NCBI GenBank assembly: GCA_020853705.1 | Contig: JADYYK010000131.1 | Span: 1-64,000, forward strand | Direction of reading: 5' to 3' | DNA from: Deltaproteobacteria bacterium | Lineage (GTDB): Bacteria > Myxococcota_A > Polyangia > Haliangiales > JADYYK01 | DNA length: 64,000 nucleotides | Shown: positions 54,973-63,260 of the stretch, one piece after another | How the letters are laid out: each line of letters opens with the position of its first letter | How positions within the stretch are numbered: the first letter of the stretch is position 1 | The notes under the pieces: model-generated | Seen by the model: the letters and a program-made list of their open reading frames with translations, nothing else | Told to the model about the DNA's origin: nothing | Database searches by the model: none | Position numbers and translations under genes: made by a program

Positions 54973-55614
54973 TCATCGCGACGGCAGCGCGCCGCTCTTG
55001 AGCCGGTCGAGGAAGACCTGCGCCAGGTGGCCCAGCGTCAGCTCGACCCGGGCGCGCTCGGCACGCTCACGGGCCAGGCGCATCATGGGGCGACACAGGT
55101 TCTCCTCGTCGAAGGTCTGGCCGCCCTGCTGCTCGAAGACCTGGCCCACGATGCGCCAGCGGCCCATGTAGCGCTGCATGGTGTACTCGATGGCGCGCAC
55201 GCCCGACCAGCCCTCGCGGGCGCCCTGCACCGAGACGCGGGTGATGGCGCGGCCACCGGTGGCGCCGACGCGGCCATCCTCGAGGTGGACGTCGGCGCTC
55301 ATGAAGGCCTCGCGCTCCTCGGCGGCGCCACGCTCCCAGCTGACCTGGAAGGCGCGCCCCAGCGTGGCGCGGTCGGCCGGCGTGCCCAGATCCCACAGGT
55401 CGCCGGCGCAGCGACGCGCCAGCGCGGGGAAGTCGATGATGCCGGCGGCAGCCTTGAAGTCGCCCTTCTGGCGCAGCGCGAAGAACTGCGCGACCGCCTG
55501 GCTGGGCGTGCCGCGCGCGCCTGGCACCCGCTTGCGCGAGCATCCGGCTGGCACCAGGGCCAGCAACATGGCACCGAAGACGACACCGAGACCGACCCGC
55601 GTTCGCACGCCCAT
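54973..55614 (-). CDS. Hypothetical lipoprotein, 213 aa
   Basis: The lipobox is VPAGC (Cys25), followed by SRKRVPGARGTPSQAV. The mature part is a mixed alpha/beta domain (VAQFFALRQKGDFKAAAGIIDF ... GRWRIVGQVF) in the style of NTF2-like lipoproteins, an impression only. It ends 16 bp before the Omp85 gene and is probably the first gene of that operon. It is divergent from the next lipoprotein across just 23 bp with a palindromic -10. Confidence 0.68.
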   Translation of the reverse strand: MGVRTRVGLGVVFGAMLLALVPAGCSRKRVPGARGTPSQAVAQFFALRQKGDFKAAAGIIDFPALARRCAGDLWDLGTPADRATLGRAFQVSWERGAAEEREAFMSADVHLEDGRVGATGGRAITRVSVQGAREGWSGVRAIEYTMQRYMGRWRIVGQVFEQQGGQTFDEENLCRPMMRLARERAERARVELTLGHLAQVFLDRLKSGALPSR

Positions 55615-55631
55615 CGCGCACGAAGTATACT
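55602..55631 (+). promoter_or_regulatory. Promoter predicting a leaderless mRNA; shared palindromic -10
   Basis: TTCGCA (4/6), 18 bases, TATACT (5/6, 55626-55631). The +1 falls on the G of the GTG at 55638. The -10 is part of the perfect palindrome AGTATACT (55624-55631), so the opposite strand also reads TATACT, with +1 near 55617, three bases before the divergent ATG. Confidence 0.5.
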
Positions 55632-55637
55632 CTGTGC

Positions 55638-56087
55638 GTGCGTGTGAGGCCTGCTGCGTTGCTGCTGGTTGCGATCTGCGTCACGGGGGGCGCGGGATGC
55701 ACCGACGTGCGCGGCTATCACGGCTCGTGGCAGGGCGCCGTGGTCGACTCGCCCAGCGCCCAGGTGCGCGAGGGTTTCGGCGCCACGGTGACCGCGACCC
55801 TGACCCTCGAGCGGGTCGACACCAGGGACATCGCCGGGCGCGTCAGCACCAGCGACGGCCTGCTCGTGGACGCGCCGCTGGTGCCCATCCGGCCCGCGGC
55901 CAACGACGTGCTGGGCGACATCAGCTTCGCGGGGGATCCGCTGCGGACCTACTTCACGTCAGCGGCGACCACCGACGGCCGCGGCGCCGCCCTGGTGCTG
56001 GTCAGCCTGCTGCCAGGCGATCGCGCCGAGGTGCGCATCCTGCGACCCGCCAGCCTCTATGGCGTCTTCCGCCTGCGCCGCGACTGA
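55638..56087 (+). CDS. Hypothetical lipoprotein, 149 aa
   Basis: The signal peptide ends TGGAGC (Cys21). The mature domain of about 125 residues is beta-rich (YHGSWQGAVVDSP, ATVTATLTLERVDTRDIAGRV, LYGVFRLRRD), like a small beta-barrel or lipocalin-like domain with the common GxWxG start. The function is unknown. The start is GTG without an RBS, at the predicted transcription start. It converges with the nucleotidase gene. Confidence 0.65.
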   Translation: MRVRPAALLLVAICVTGGAGCTDVRGYHGSWQGAVVDSPSAQVREGFGATVTATLTLERVDTRDIAGRVSTSDGLLVDAPLVPIRPAANDVLGDISFAGDPLRTYFTSAATTDGRGAALVLVSLLPGDRAEVRILRPASLYGVFRLRRD

Positions 56088-56100
56088 AGCGCCATCCCCA

Positions 56101-56116
56101 GCCGCCTCTCGGCGGC
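56101..56116. terminator. Small GC hairpin between convergent genes
   Basis: GCCGCC-TCTC-GGCGGC, 14 bases after the lipoprotein stop and 11 bases before the stop of the - strand nucleotidase. Either transcript could use it. Confidence 0.4.
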
Positions 56117-56126
56117 CCCTCCGTGG

Positions 56127-57845
56127 TCAGTTCTTGCACCGCACCGGCCGCTTGCCTGGCAGCGTCATCCGCGGCGGCGTCACCCACTCGGCCGCGCGCA
56201 GGGTGCCCCCGCGCGCGCGCAGCCGCGCCACCACCGCCTCGCGCAACGGCTCGCCGGCCTCGTCGATCACGGCCTTGTCGGCCTTGCCGAAGTCGTCGCC
56301 GCCGGTGGCCAGGAAGTCGCTGGTCAGGATGTGCAAGCTGTCGCCGTCCGCGATCGGCGTCGCCTTCTTCTTCTTGCCCTTCGCCGCCCGCAGCAGCGTG
56401 ACCTCCAGCTTGCCCCCGGCGCACACCGCCTCCACCGTGACCCCGGCCAGCGACAAGATCCCGCCCGTGCTGCCCAGGTTGCGCTTCACCAGCGCGCGCA
56501 GCTGGCGCCCGGTCATGGACAGCCGCGCGAAGCGGTTGTCGAACGGCTGCGCGTCATAGACCGCGCCATAGGTCAGCGGCCCGGCTGGCAGATCGGCGCG
56601 CAGGCCACCCCCGTTGGTGATGGCGATGTCGGCGTCGGCGCCGGCCTCCAGCATCAGGGTCGCGATCAGGTTGCCCAGCGCCGACTCGGCGTCATAGTCG
56701 CGCTTCAGCGGCCCTTCCAGGGTGACCCCCAGCGGCTCGCCACGGCGCGCGGCGGCGGCCGCGACGGCGGGCGTGATGAGCTTCTCGATGGCGGCCTCGG
56801 GTACCACCTGCAGGCCCTGGTAGCTGTCGTCCTCGACCGACTGGGGCGGGAAGATCTTCACCGCGCTGACCCGCTTGCCGGCGCGCTCCCAGGTCAGATC
56901 GACGCGCCCGAAGGCCTTGCCGTTGGCGAACGACTGCACGATGGCGATGCCGTTGACGCGGTGGGCGACGCCCTGGTGGGTGTGGCCGCCGACGATGACA
57001 TCGACCGCGCCCGCGGGCAGCGCGCGCGCGACCTCGAAGATCTCCTCGCGCTGATCGCAGCTGTCCAGGTCGTCCGGCGCGCTGGCGTCCAGCTTGCCGC
57101 ACTTGCCGCCGGCGTGCGCCGTCACCACCACGACCTCCGCCCCGCGTCCACGCAGCGCGGTCGCCTCGGCCGCGATGACCTCGGCCAGCGGCGCCACCGC
57201 CAGCCCGGCGAAGTTGGCCGCCATCGTCGTGCGCGGGGTCGACTCGGTGCTGAGGCCGATGATGCCGACCTTCAGACCACCGCGCTCGACCAGGCGGGTC
57301 GCCGCCACGTTGTCCCAGGCCGGCAGCGCCCCGGTGCTGGCGTCGCGCAGGTTGGCCGACAGGAAGGGGAACGCCCCCCTGGCCTGCGCGGCGCGTGCGC
57401 GCAGCGCCCCCTGCGCGTCCTCGCCCGCCCTGGCCACCGCCGCGGGACCGACCGGGCCATAGTCGAACTCGTGGTTGCCGATGGCGACCGCGTCGTAGCC
57501 GAGGGCGCGATAGGCCGCGACCACGACCTCACCCTCGACCCCGTTGGACTCCAGGGTGCCCTGGAACATGTCGCCGCCGTCGACCAGCAGCACCGGCCGC
57601 GCCGCGCGCAGCAGGGTCAGGAAGCCGCCCAGCCGCGGCAGCGTGGTGATCCGGCCGTGCAGGTCGGACGTACCGATGATGGACAGCTCCAGGAAGGGCG
57701 CCGGTGCTGGCGTCGGCGTCGGAGACAGCGCCGCCACGCTGGGCGAAGGCGAGGCACTCGGGACCACCTTGGGGCGAACCCGTCCCCCACCATCACTGCA
57801 TCCCAACAGGATCGAGATCGCGGCTGCGGCGCATATCGCTCTCAT
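56127..57845 (-). CDS. 5'-nucleotidase / UshA-type metallophosphoesterase lipoprotein
   Basis: A 572-residue exported enzyme hydrolysing nucleotides or related phosphoesters. The signal peptide ends ILLGC (Cys19 or so), giving a lipoprotein; a Pro/Ser spacer follows. Metal-site motifs are complete: GTSDLHGR, VDGGDMFQGT, GNHEFDYG, VTAHAGG and VGGHTHQG. The C-terminal 5_nucleotid_C domain shows NGGGLRADLPAGPLTYGAVYDAQPFDN. Substrate choice (AMP, UDP-sugar, cyclic phosphates) cannot be read. The ATG at 57845 starts the signal peptide. It is divergent from the cupredoxin gene. Confidence 0.93.
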   Translation of the reverse strand: MRAICAAAAISILLGCSDGGGRVRPKVVPSASPSPSVAALSPTPTPAPAPFLELSIIGTSDLHGRITTLPRLGGFLTLLRAARPVLLVDGGDMFQGTLESNGVEGEVVVAAYRALGYDAVAIGNHEFDYGPVGPAAVARAGEDAQGALRARAAQARGAFPFLSANLRDASTGALPAWDNVAATRLVERGGLKVGIIGLSTESTPRTTMAANFAGLAVAPLAEVIAAEATALRGRGAEVVVVTAHAGGKCGKLDASAPDDLDSCDQREEIFEVARALPAGAVDVIVGGHTHQGVAHRVNGIAIVQSFANGKAFGRVDLTWERAGKRVSAVKIFPPQSVEDDSYQGLQVVPEAAIEKLITPAVAAAAARRGEPLGVTLEGPLKRDYDAESALGNLIATLMLEAGADADIAITNGGGLRADLPAGPLTYGAVYDAQPFDNRFARLSMTGRQLRALVKRNLGSTGGILSLAGVTVEAVCAGGKLEVTLLRAAKGKKKKATPIADGDSLHILTSDFLATGGDDFGKADKAVIDEAGEPLREAVVARLRARGGTLRAAEWVTPPRMTLPGKRPVRCKN

Positions 57846-57907
57846 GCGCTGGCAGCTTAACGTCATTTGCTCCACCTACCCACGCGGGAGTACGCTTGCC
57901 GACGACC

Positions 57908-58918
57908 ATGACCCCCTCGCGCCGCCTGATGACCGCCCTGGCCCTGTGCTCGCTGACCGGGCTCGTCCAGGCGGCCCCGGTGGCCAAGCCCGCGCCGACC
58001 CCGGTCAAGCCGGCGCCCAGGCCGACCCCGGCGCCGGCCCCGCCCGCTCCCACCGGCCCCGCCGCCGAGAAGGCCGAGCTCCTGCGCGAGGCCGCACGCA
58101 ACCTCGACAAGGCCGCCAGCGCGCTGGCCAAGGGGCAAAAGTCGCTGGCCGAGCAGTTCTTCAGCTTCGCCGAGAACATCGTCGGGCCCGACGCGCTGGT
58201 CGACCTGGCGCCCCTGTTCCGCGAGGGCGCCCCGCCGCGCATCACCACGCCGCTCAAGAAGCTGCCCATGGACACCCCGGCGCAGCCCGCGGTGGTCGGC
58301 GGCTCCGATGATGACGAACCCGAGGCCAGGCCGCAGAAGGGCTCGCTGACCGGCAGCATCAAGCTCGAGGGCAAGGGCGCCGGTGAGTCCATCGGCGTGG
58401 TCACGCTGACCCCGACCTCTGGCAAGGCCCGGAAGCGCAGCCCCAAGCAGCGCATCGTCGAGCAGCGCGGCCGCCAGTTCGCGCCCCACATCCTGGCGGT
58501 GCCGGTCGGCTCCACCGTCGCGTTCCCGAACTTCGACAACCTCTATCACAACGTGTTCTCGCTGTCGGAGCCGCGCCGCTTCGACCTCGGCCTGTACAAG
58601 AACGGCGAGTCGCGCGAGATCACGTTCGACAAGGAGGGCGTGGTTCGCCTGGGCTGCAACCTGCACGCGAACATGTCGGCCTGGGTCGTGGTGGTCTCGG
58701 CGCCGCACTACGCCATCACCGACGCCACCGGCAAGTTCAGCTTCAAGAGCCTGACGCCCGGCAAGTACAAGCTGCAGGCGTGGAGCGAGCGCAGCAAGGC
58801 GCCGGTCACGCAGGACATCGTGATCAAGGCCGGCGCCAACGACGTGTCGGCGTCGCTGGAGGCCGGCGCGGCCGGCTCCACAGACAAGTTCGGAGCCCCG
58901 CGTGGCCAGAGCCCCTAG
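57908..58918 (+). CDS. Exported cupredoxin-like protein with carboxypeptidase-regulatory-like end
   Basis: A 336-residue periplasmic protein. The signal peptide ends GLVQAAP, then come a Pro-rich spacer and a helical segment (about 60-115). A cupredoxin domain (about 140-270) carries candidate type-1 copper ligands His214 (YHNVFS), Cys250, His253 and Met256 (CNLHANM). A short beta sandwich (about 275-325: YAITDATGKFSFKSLTPGKYKLQAW) of carboxypeptidase-regulatory type follows. It is likely an electron carrier or copper sensor. Its 3' end overlaps the receptor-kinase gene by 17 bases. Confidence 0.85.
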   Translation: MTPSRRLMTALALCSLTGLVQAAPVAKPAPTPVKPAPRPTPAPAPPAPTGPAAEKAELLREAARNLDKAASALAKGQKSLAEQFFSFAENIVGPDALVDLAPLFREGAPPRITTPLKKLPMDTPAQPAVVGGSDDDEPEARPQKGSLTGSIKLEGKGAGESIGVVTLTPTSGKARKRSPKQRIVEQRGRQFAPHILAVPVGSTVAFPNFDNLYHNVFSLSEPRRFDLGLYKNGESREITFDKEGVVRLGCNLHANMSAWVVVVSAPHYAITDATGKFSFKSLTPGKYKLQAWSERSKAPVTQDIVIKAGANDVSASLEAGAAGSTDKFGAPRGQSP

Positions 58919-60926
58919 CATCATCGTCGCCGTGGTCGGGCTGGCCGGTGCCGCCGGGCTGGCGGCGCTGGCCTTCACGCGCAAGCCGGTCGAGGGCAAG
59001 AACCGCCCCGCCCTGGAGGCGGTCGCGCGCGACCTCGACGGCAAGCTGCGCGAGACCCGCGCCGGGCTGCGCTCGCGGGCCAGCACGCTGGCCGATCTGC
59101 AGGTGCTCAAGGACGCGGTGGCCAGCGATCTGGTCACGGTGCAGGACATGGCCTCGCGCGAGCTGTCGTTCCGCACCCGCCCGGGCGAGACCATCGAGAT
59201 CGCCCAGGTCGAGGTCGGCGGCCGCGTCATGCCGCTGCTCAAGCTGCCCCCCGACGGCCCGGCCTCGCCGCCGCTGGACGCACCCGGCACGCACCTCATG
59301 CGCGCCGGCAGCGGCCTGGCGGTGTCGGAGGTCGAGAACGTCGACAACACCGCGCGCAAGGACGCCATCGCGCGCGGGGTCATCGCGGTGTCCTGGCAGG
59401 TTGACACTGCGTCAATACAAAAGCGCCTGGAAGAACTGGGTGTCGGCGCACGCTTCGAGGCCGAGGGCGAGCCGGTGGCGATGGGCAGCCGGGTCATCCC
59501 GGCCGGCGCGCGCACCCTGACGCTGCCGGTCGCCAGCGACATCGTCAAGGACGCCCGCCTGATCGCCGAGCTGCCGACCCGGGCGCCCAATCGCATCCCG
59601 CTGCTGGCGGCGGCCGCCGGCAGCCTGCTGCTGGGCCTGATCTTCGCGGCGCTGCTGGCCGGTCGCAAGCCGGCGACGGCGACCGCCCCGGTCCCCGTCG
59701 TCGAGGTCACCGCCAAGGCCAGGCCGGCGTCGGACCCCGCCGCGCCAGCCGCCGCGCCCGTCGCCACCGGCGCCAGGCGCTCCACCGGCCCCGACGAGTT
59801 CGCCGGCGCCACCCCGCTGCCGGTGCCGATCCCGCTGGGCTCGCAGTTCGGCGCCGAGAGCTCGCGCGTCGAGGATGTCCGCCTGATCCCGGTGCGCACG
59901 GTGTCGGCGGTGGCCCCGACCGAGATGGGCCCCCCCTCCACGGGTGCGCACCCGACCCCGGGGCAGCCGCACCGCATCGGGCGCTACACCGTGGTGCGCT
60001 CGCTGGGCTCGGGCGGTATGGCCGAGGTCTACCTGGCGCGCGCCACCGGCGAGGCCGGCTTCGAGAAGCTGTTCGCGCTCAAGGTCGTGCACAAGAACCT
60101 GGCCCAGCGCCAGAAGGCGGTCGAGCACTTCCTCGACGAGGCCCGCCTGGCGTCGCGCCTGACCCACCCCAACATCGTGCAGATCAGCGACCTCGGTCGC
60201 GCCGGCGACGACTACTACATCGCCATGGAGTACATCCAGGGCCGCGATCTCGAGCGCCTCCTGCAGGCCTGTCGCGAGCGCAACGAGCAGGTCCCGGTGC
60301 GGGTGGCGCTGACCATCCTGCGCAAGGTCTGCGACGGCCTGCACGCCGCGCACACCGCCAAGGACGCCGACGGTCGCCCGCTCGAGCTGGTGCACCGCGA
60401 CGTCAAGTCGGCCAACGTGCTGCTGTCCAAGGACGGCGCCGTCAAGATCGCCGATTTCGGCATCGCCAAGGCCAACCAGCAGGTGCACAAGACCGCCATG
60501 GGCGAGGTCAAGGGCACCGCGGCCTACATGGCGCCCGAGCACCGCATGGGCGAGGTCGTCGACCGCCGCGCCGACGTCTATGGCGTGGGCGCCATCGCCT
60601 ACGAGCTGCTGACCGGGTCCGAGATCAACCTCGACCTGATGCGCCTGGTGCACCTGGGCAAGGAGGGCTGGCCGCACCTCGACCTGCCCAGCAAGCTGCG
60701 CCCCGACCTGCCGGTCGGCTGCGACGACCTGGTGTGGAAGGCGCTGTCCTACGAGCGCGACGACCGCTACCCGACCTGCGAGGCCTTCGAGGAGGCCATC
60801 GAGGCGCTGGCCACCCGCCACGGGCTGGGCGCGTCCGACAAGCTGGTGGCGCAGTGGGTCGAGGCCACCCTGCCCCACGTGCACAGCCACGACGACGGCG
60901 CCGCCGCCAGCGCCGACCTGGCATGA
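58902..60926 (+). CDS. Receptor-like Ser/Thr protein kinase with N-terminal periplasmic domain
   Basis: A 674-residue Hanks-type kinase with reversed layout. There is a membrane helix at about 5-26, a periplasmic domain of about 205 residues, a second helix at about 233-255, a Pro/Ala linker, then a C-terminal kinase domain (about 365-640). The kinase looks active: GSGGMAEVY, ALKVV (Lys), HRDVKSANVL, DFGIAKA, GTAAYMAPEH. Most bacterial kinases carry the catalytic domain at the N-terminus. A short island of rare codons lies at 59400-59423. The GTG start is inside the cupredoxin gene, and its stop overlaps the acyltransferase start. Confidence 0.9.
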   Translation: MARAPSIIVAVVGLAGAAGLAALAFTRKPVEGKNRPALEAVARDLDGKLRETRAGLRSRASTLADLQVLKDAVASDLVTVQDMASRELSFRTRPGETIEIAQVEVGGRVMPLLKLPPDGPASPPLDAPGTHLMRAGSGLAVSEVENVDNTARKDAIARGVIAVSWQVDTASIQKRLEELGVGARFEAEGEPVAMGSRVIPAGARTLTLPVASDIVKDARLIAELPTRAPNRIPLLAAAAGSLLLGLIFAALLAGRKPATATAPVPVVEVTAKARPASDPAAPAAAPVATGARRSTGPDEFAGATPLPVPIPLGSQFGAESSRVEDVRLIPVRTVSAVAPTEMGPPSTGAHPTPGQPHRIGRYTVVRSLGSGGMAEVYLARATGEAGFEKLFALKVVHKNLAQRQKAVEHFLDEARLASRLTHPNIVQISDLGRAGDDYYIAMEYIQGRDLERLLQACRERNEQVPVRVALTILRKVCDGLHAAHTAKDADGRPLELVHRDVKSANVLLSKDGAVKIADFGIAKANQQVHKTAMGEVKGTAAYMAPEHRMGEVVDRRADVYGVGAIAYELLTGSEINLDLMRLVHLGKEGWPHLDLPSKLRPDLPVGCDDLVWKALSYERDDRYPTCEAFEEAIEALATRHGLGASDKLVAQWVEATLPHVHSHDDGAAASADLA

Positions 60927-61660
60927 GCGGCAGCCGCAGCCTCGGCCTGCGCGGCATGCTGGAGACGCTGCGCATCTCGGTACCCACCGTGCTCGACGGG
61001 CTGCTCGGGCGCGTCACCGTGGAGCGCTGCAACCAGCGCCTGCTCGACTGGTCACGCCGCCTGGTCGAGCAGGGCCAGATCGACCTCGAGGTGCGCGGGG
61101 CCGACGCCGTCGACTGGGGCCACGCCTACGTCATCATGTCGAACCACCAGAGCCTGTACGACATCCCGCTGCTGTACCAGGCGCTGCGCGGTACCGTGCG
61201 CATGGTGACCAAGCAGGAGCTGTTCAAGATCCCGATCTGGGGCCGCGCCATGCGCGACGCCGGCTTCGTGCCCATCGATCGCAAGCAGCGCCACAAGGCC
61301 ATCGAGAGCATCAGCGAGGCCGGGCGCGCCATCCAGCGTGGCGTCAACATCTGGATCGCCCCCGAGGGCACCCGCAGCCCCGACGACAACCTCCTGCCCT
61401 TCAAGAAGGGTGGCTTCATCCTGGCCCGCGATCTCGGGGTGCCCATCCTGCCGGTGTGCATCGACGGCTCGCGCCACGCGCTGCCGCTGGGCAGCCTGAG
61501 CCCGGTGGTCGGACAGCACGTGACGGTGACCATCGGCGCGCCCATCCCGGTGGCCGGCAAGTCGATCGACGAGCTGAGCGCGGAGCTGCGCGCCTGGCTG
61601 GAGCAGACGCTGGGACGGCCGGCGGCTACAGGGTCGCCTTCGCAGCGCGCAGCGCGCTGA
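60923..61660 (+). CDS. plsC: 1-acyl-sn-glycerol-3-phosphate acyltransferase (PlsC type)
   Basis: A 245-residue membrane-associated enzyme making phosphatidic acid from lysophosphatidic acid. The catalytic NHQSLYD motif (His-x4-Asp, about 74-80), KQELFKIPIWG, FVPIDRK and the acceptor motif APEGTRS are all present. It starts with a four-base overlap (ATGA) on the kinase stop. Its last 35 bases overlap the 3' end of the convergent CoA-transferase gene. It fits PlsC better than the acyltransferase at 20.2 kb, which has a variant His-Asp spacing. Confidence 0.9.
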   Translation: MSGSRSLGLRGMLETLRISVPTVLDGLLGRVTVERCNQRLLDWSRRLVEQGQIDLEVRGADAVDWGHAYVIMSNHQSLYDIPLLYQALRGTVRMVTKQELFKIPIWGRAMRDAGFVPIDRKQRHKAIESISEAGRAIQRGVNIWIAPEGTRSPDDNLLPFKKGGFILARDLGVPILPVCIDGSRHALPLGSLSPVVGQHVTVTIGAPIPVAGKSIDELSAELRAWLEQTLGRPAATGSPSQRAAR

Positions 61661-62786
61661 TCTCGTCGGCGCTGAAGCCCAGCTCGGCGAGGACCTCGGC
61701 GGTGTGCTCGCCGTGGCGCGGTGGCTCGCTGTGGCCGTCGGGACCACCGAACGGTGTGCGGGTCTGGAGCCGGCCGCCGAGCCGGAAGAAGTTGCCGCGC
61801 GCCGCGTGCAGCCGGTGCGTCTCCAGCTCCTCGATCTCGAGCACCGGCTCGCAGCACACGTCGTGGGCCACGAAGTGCGCGGTCCACTCGTCGCGTGTGC
61901 GCGTCTTCAGGATGGCGGCGATTTCGCTGCGGATGGCGTCCTGGCCCGCGCCGTCGCGCAGGATCTCGCTCATGTCACCGGCGCGGCCGATGGCGGCGTT
62001 GAAGCCCAGCCAGAACTTGGGCTCCAGCGCGCCGACCGAGAACCACTTGCCGTCCTTGCACTCGAACACGCCATAGCAGGCCAGGCCGCCGTTCAGGGTC
62101 TCCTCGCTGCGGCGCGGCGGCTTGCCCGAGGCGTCGTAGTTGCCGATCTCGGCCGCCAGCAGCGCCATGGCGCCCTCGGTCATCGACAGATCCAGGTGGC
62201 GCGCCTCGCGATCGCCGCGCGCGCGTGACGCCAGCGCGGCCAGCACGCCGACCGCGCCCCACAGGCCGCCGCCCGCGAAGTCGGCGATCTGGATCCCGGG
62301 CAGCGCAGGGGCGCCACCGCGGGCGCCGCCCATGGTCAGCACGCCCGCCAGCGCGATGTAGTTGAGGTCGTGGCCGGCGCGCTCGCGGTAGGGCCCGGTC
62401 TGGCCATAGCCGCTGATCGACAGCAGGATGATGCCGGGGTTGGCCTCGCGCAGCGCCGCGAAGCCGACGCCCAGCTTGTCCATCACGCCGGGGCGGAAGC
62501 TCTCGATGACCACATCGGCCTTGGCGGCCATGCGCAGGAACGCGGCGCGGCCGGCCGGGTTCTTGAGGTCGACGGCGACCGAGCGCTTGTCACGGTTGAC
62601 GGCGCCGAAGCGTCCGTTGAGCTCGGCGCGCGCCGGTGGCAGCTGCCGCATGTAGTCGCCCGCGCCGGTGTCCTCCACCTTGATCACGGTCGCGCCCAGG
62701 TCGCTCAGGATCATGGTGCAGAACGGACCCGGTAGCAGCCGCGACAGGTCGAGCACCACGATCCCCTTCAGCATCGGCTCCGCCAT
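61626..62786 (-). CDS. CaiB/BaiF family CoA-transferase or alpha-methylacyl-CoA racemase
   Basis: A 386-residue family III CoA-transferase fold. Seen: LKGIVVLDLSRLLPGPFCTMILSDLGATVIKVED, NRDKRSVAVDLKNPAGRAAF, VVIESFRPGVMDKLGVGF, SISGYGQTGPYRERAGHDLNYIALAG and FAGGGLWGAVGVLAA. The GHDLNY motif holds the His that is catalytic in racemases, and the overall match is closest to alpha-methylacyl-CoA racemase. This isomerises 2-methyl fatty acyl or sterol side-chain CoA esters for beta-oxidation. It lies 70 bp downstream of an SCP2-type lipid carrier, which supports a branched-lipid or sterol role. Its stop end overlaps plsC. Confidence 0.92.
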   Translation of the reverse strand: MAEPMLKGIVVLDLSRLLPGPFCTMILSDLGATVIKVEDTGAGDYMRQLPPARAELNGRFGAVNRDKRSVAVDLKNPAGRAAFLRMAAKADVVIESFRPGVMDKLGVGFAALREANPGIILLSISGYGQTGPYRERAGHDLNYIALAGVLTMGGARGGAPALPGIQIADFAGGGLWGAVGVLAALASRARGDREARHLDLSMTEGAMALLAAEIGNYDASGKPPRRSEETLNGGLACYGVFECKDGKWFSVGALEPKFWLGFNAAIGRAGDMSEILRDGAGQDAIRSEIAAILKTRTRDEWTAHFVAHDVCCEPVLEIEELETHRLHAARGNFFRLGGRLQTRTPFGGPDGHSEPPRHGEHTAEVLAELGFSADEISALRAAKATL

Positions 62787-62856
62787 GACGATCTTCTCCT
62801 GCCGAAAACGACAACGGCGAGGCTCGCGCCCCGCCGTGTCGAAAGTGAATGACTAC

Positions 62857-63213
62857 TCAGCCGGCCTGCGCCAGCTGGAAGAACTGCTGCAGCTTGGTCG
62901 CCAGCATGGGATCGCCAGTGACCTTGAGCTTGCCCTGGAAGTAGAGCTGCATGCCCATCTGCGGGTTCGACAGCATCGACTTGAAGTCCTCGTGCGCGAC
63001 GTTGATCGTGCACTGCGGAGCCTTGCCATCACCCTTCACGCAGGTGGGCGGATCGGCCGTCAGATCGGCGGTCCAGGTGCCGCCGCCATCGCCGGTGATC
63101 TCGAACTTGTAGATCGCGTTGACGGCCTTCGCCTTGTCGGGGAACTTGGCGAGACCTTCCGGGACCAGCTTGTCGAACAGCTCGGAGGCGTCTTTGGGCT
63201 GAGGCACCGACAT
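62857..63213 (-). CDS. SCP2 sterol-binding domain protein
   Basis: A 118-residue stand-alone SCP2 (sterol carrier protein 2) domain: AIYKFEITGDGGGTWTADL, CTINVAHEDFKSMLSNPQMGMQLYFQGKLKVTGDPMLATKLQQFF. Such domains bind fatty acyl-CoA, sterols or other lipids. AGGAG precedes the ATG at 63213, excluding the longer open frame. It is preceded by a perfect -35 TTGACA and followed by the racemase-like gene on the same strand, so the two are likely one transcript. Confidence 0.92.
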   Translation of the reverse strand: MSVPQPKDASELFDKLVPEGLAKFPDKAKAVNAIYKFEITGDGGGTWTADLTADPPTCVKGDGKAPQCTINVAHEDFKSMLSNPQMGMQLYFQGKLKVTGDPMLATKLQQFFQLAQAG

Positions 63214-63260
63214 GGCTTTTCTCCTGATTGGTGGTGACGAGAATTGCGGAATGTTTCGGG

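Noticed and set aside
59405..59425. TTGACA and ATACAA inside the kinase gene as an internal promoter
   Set aside because: The spacing between hexamers is far too short, and no gene starts downstream; kept only as a codon-use oddity.
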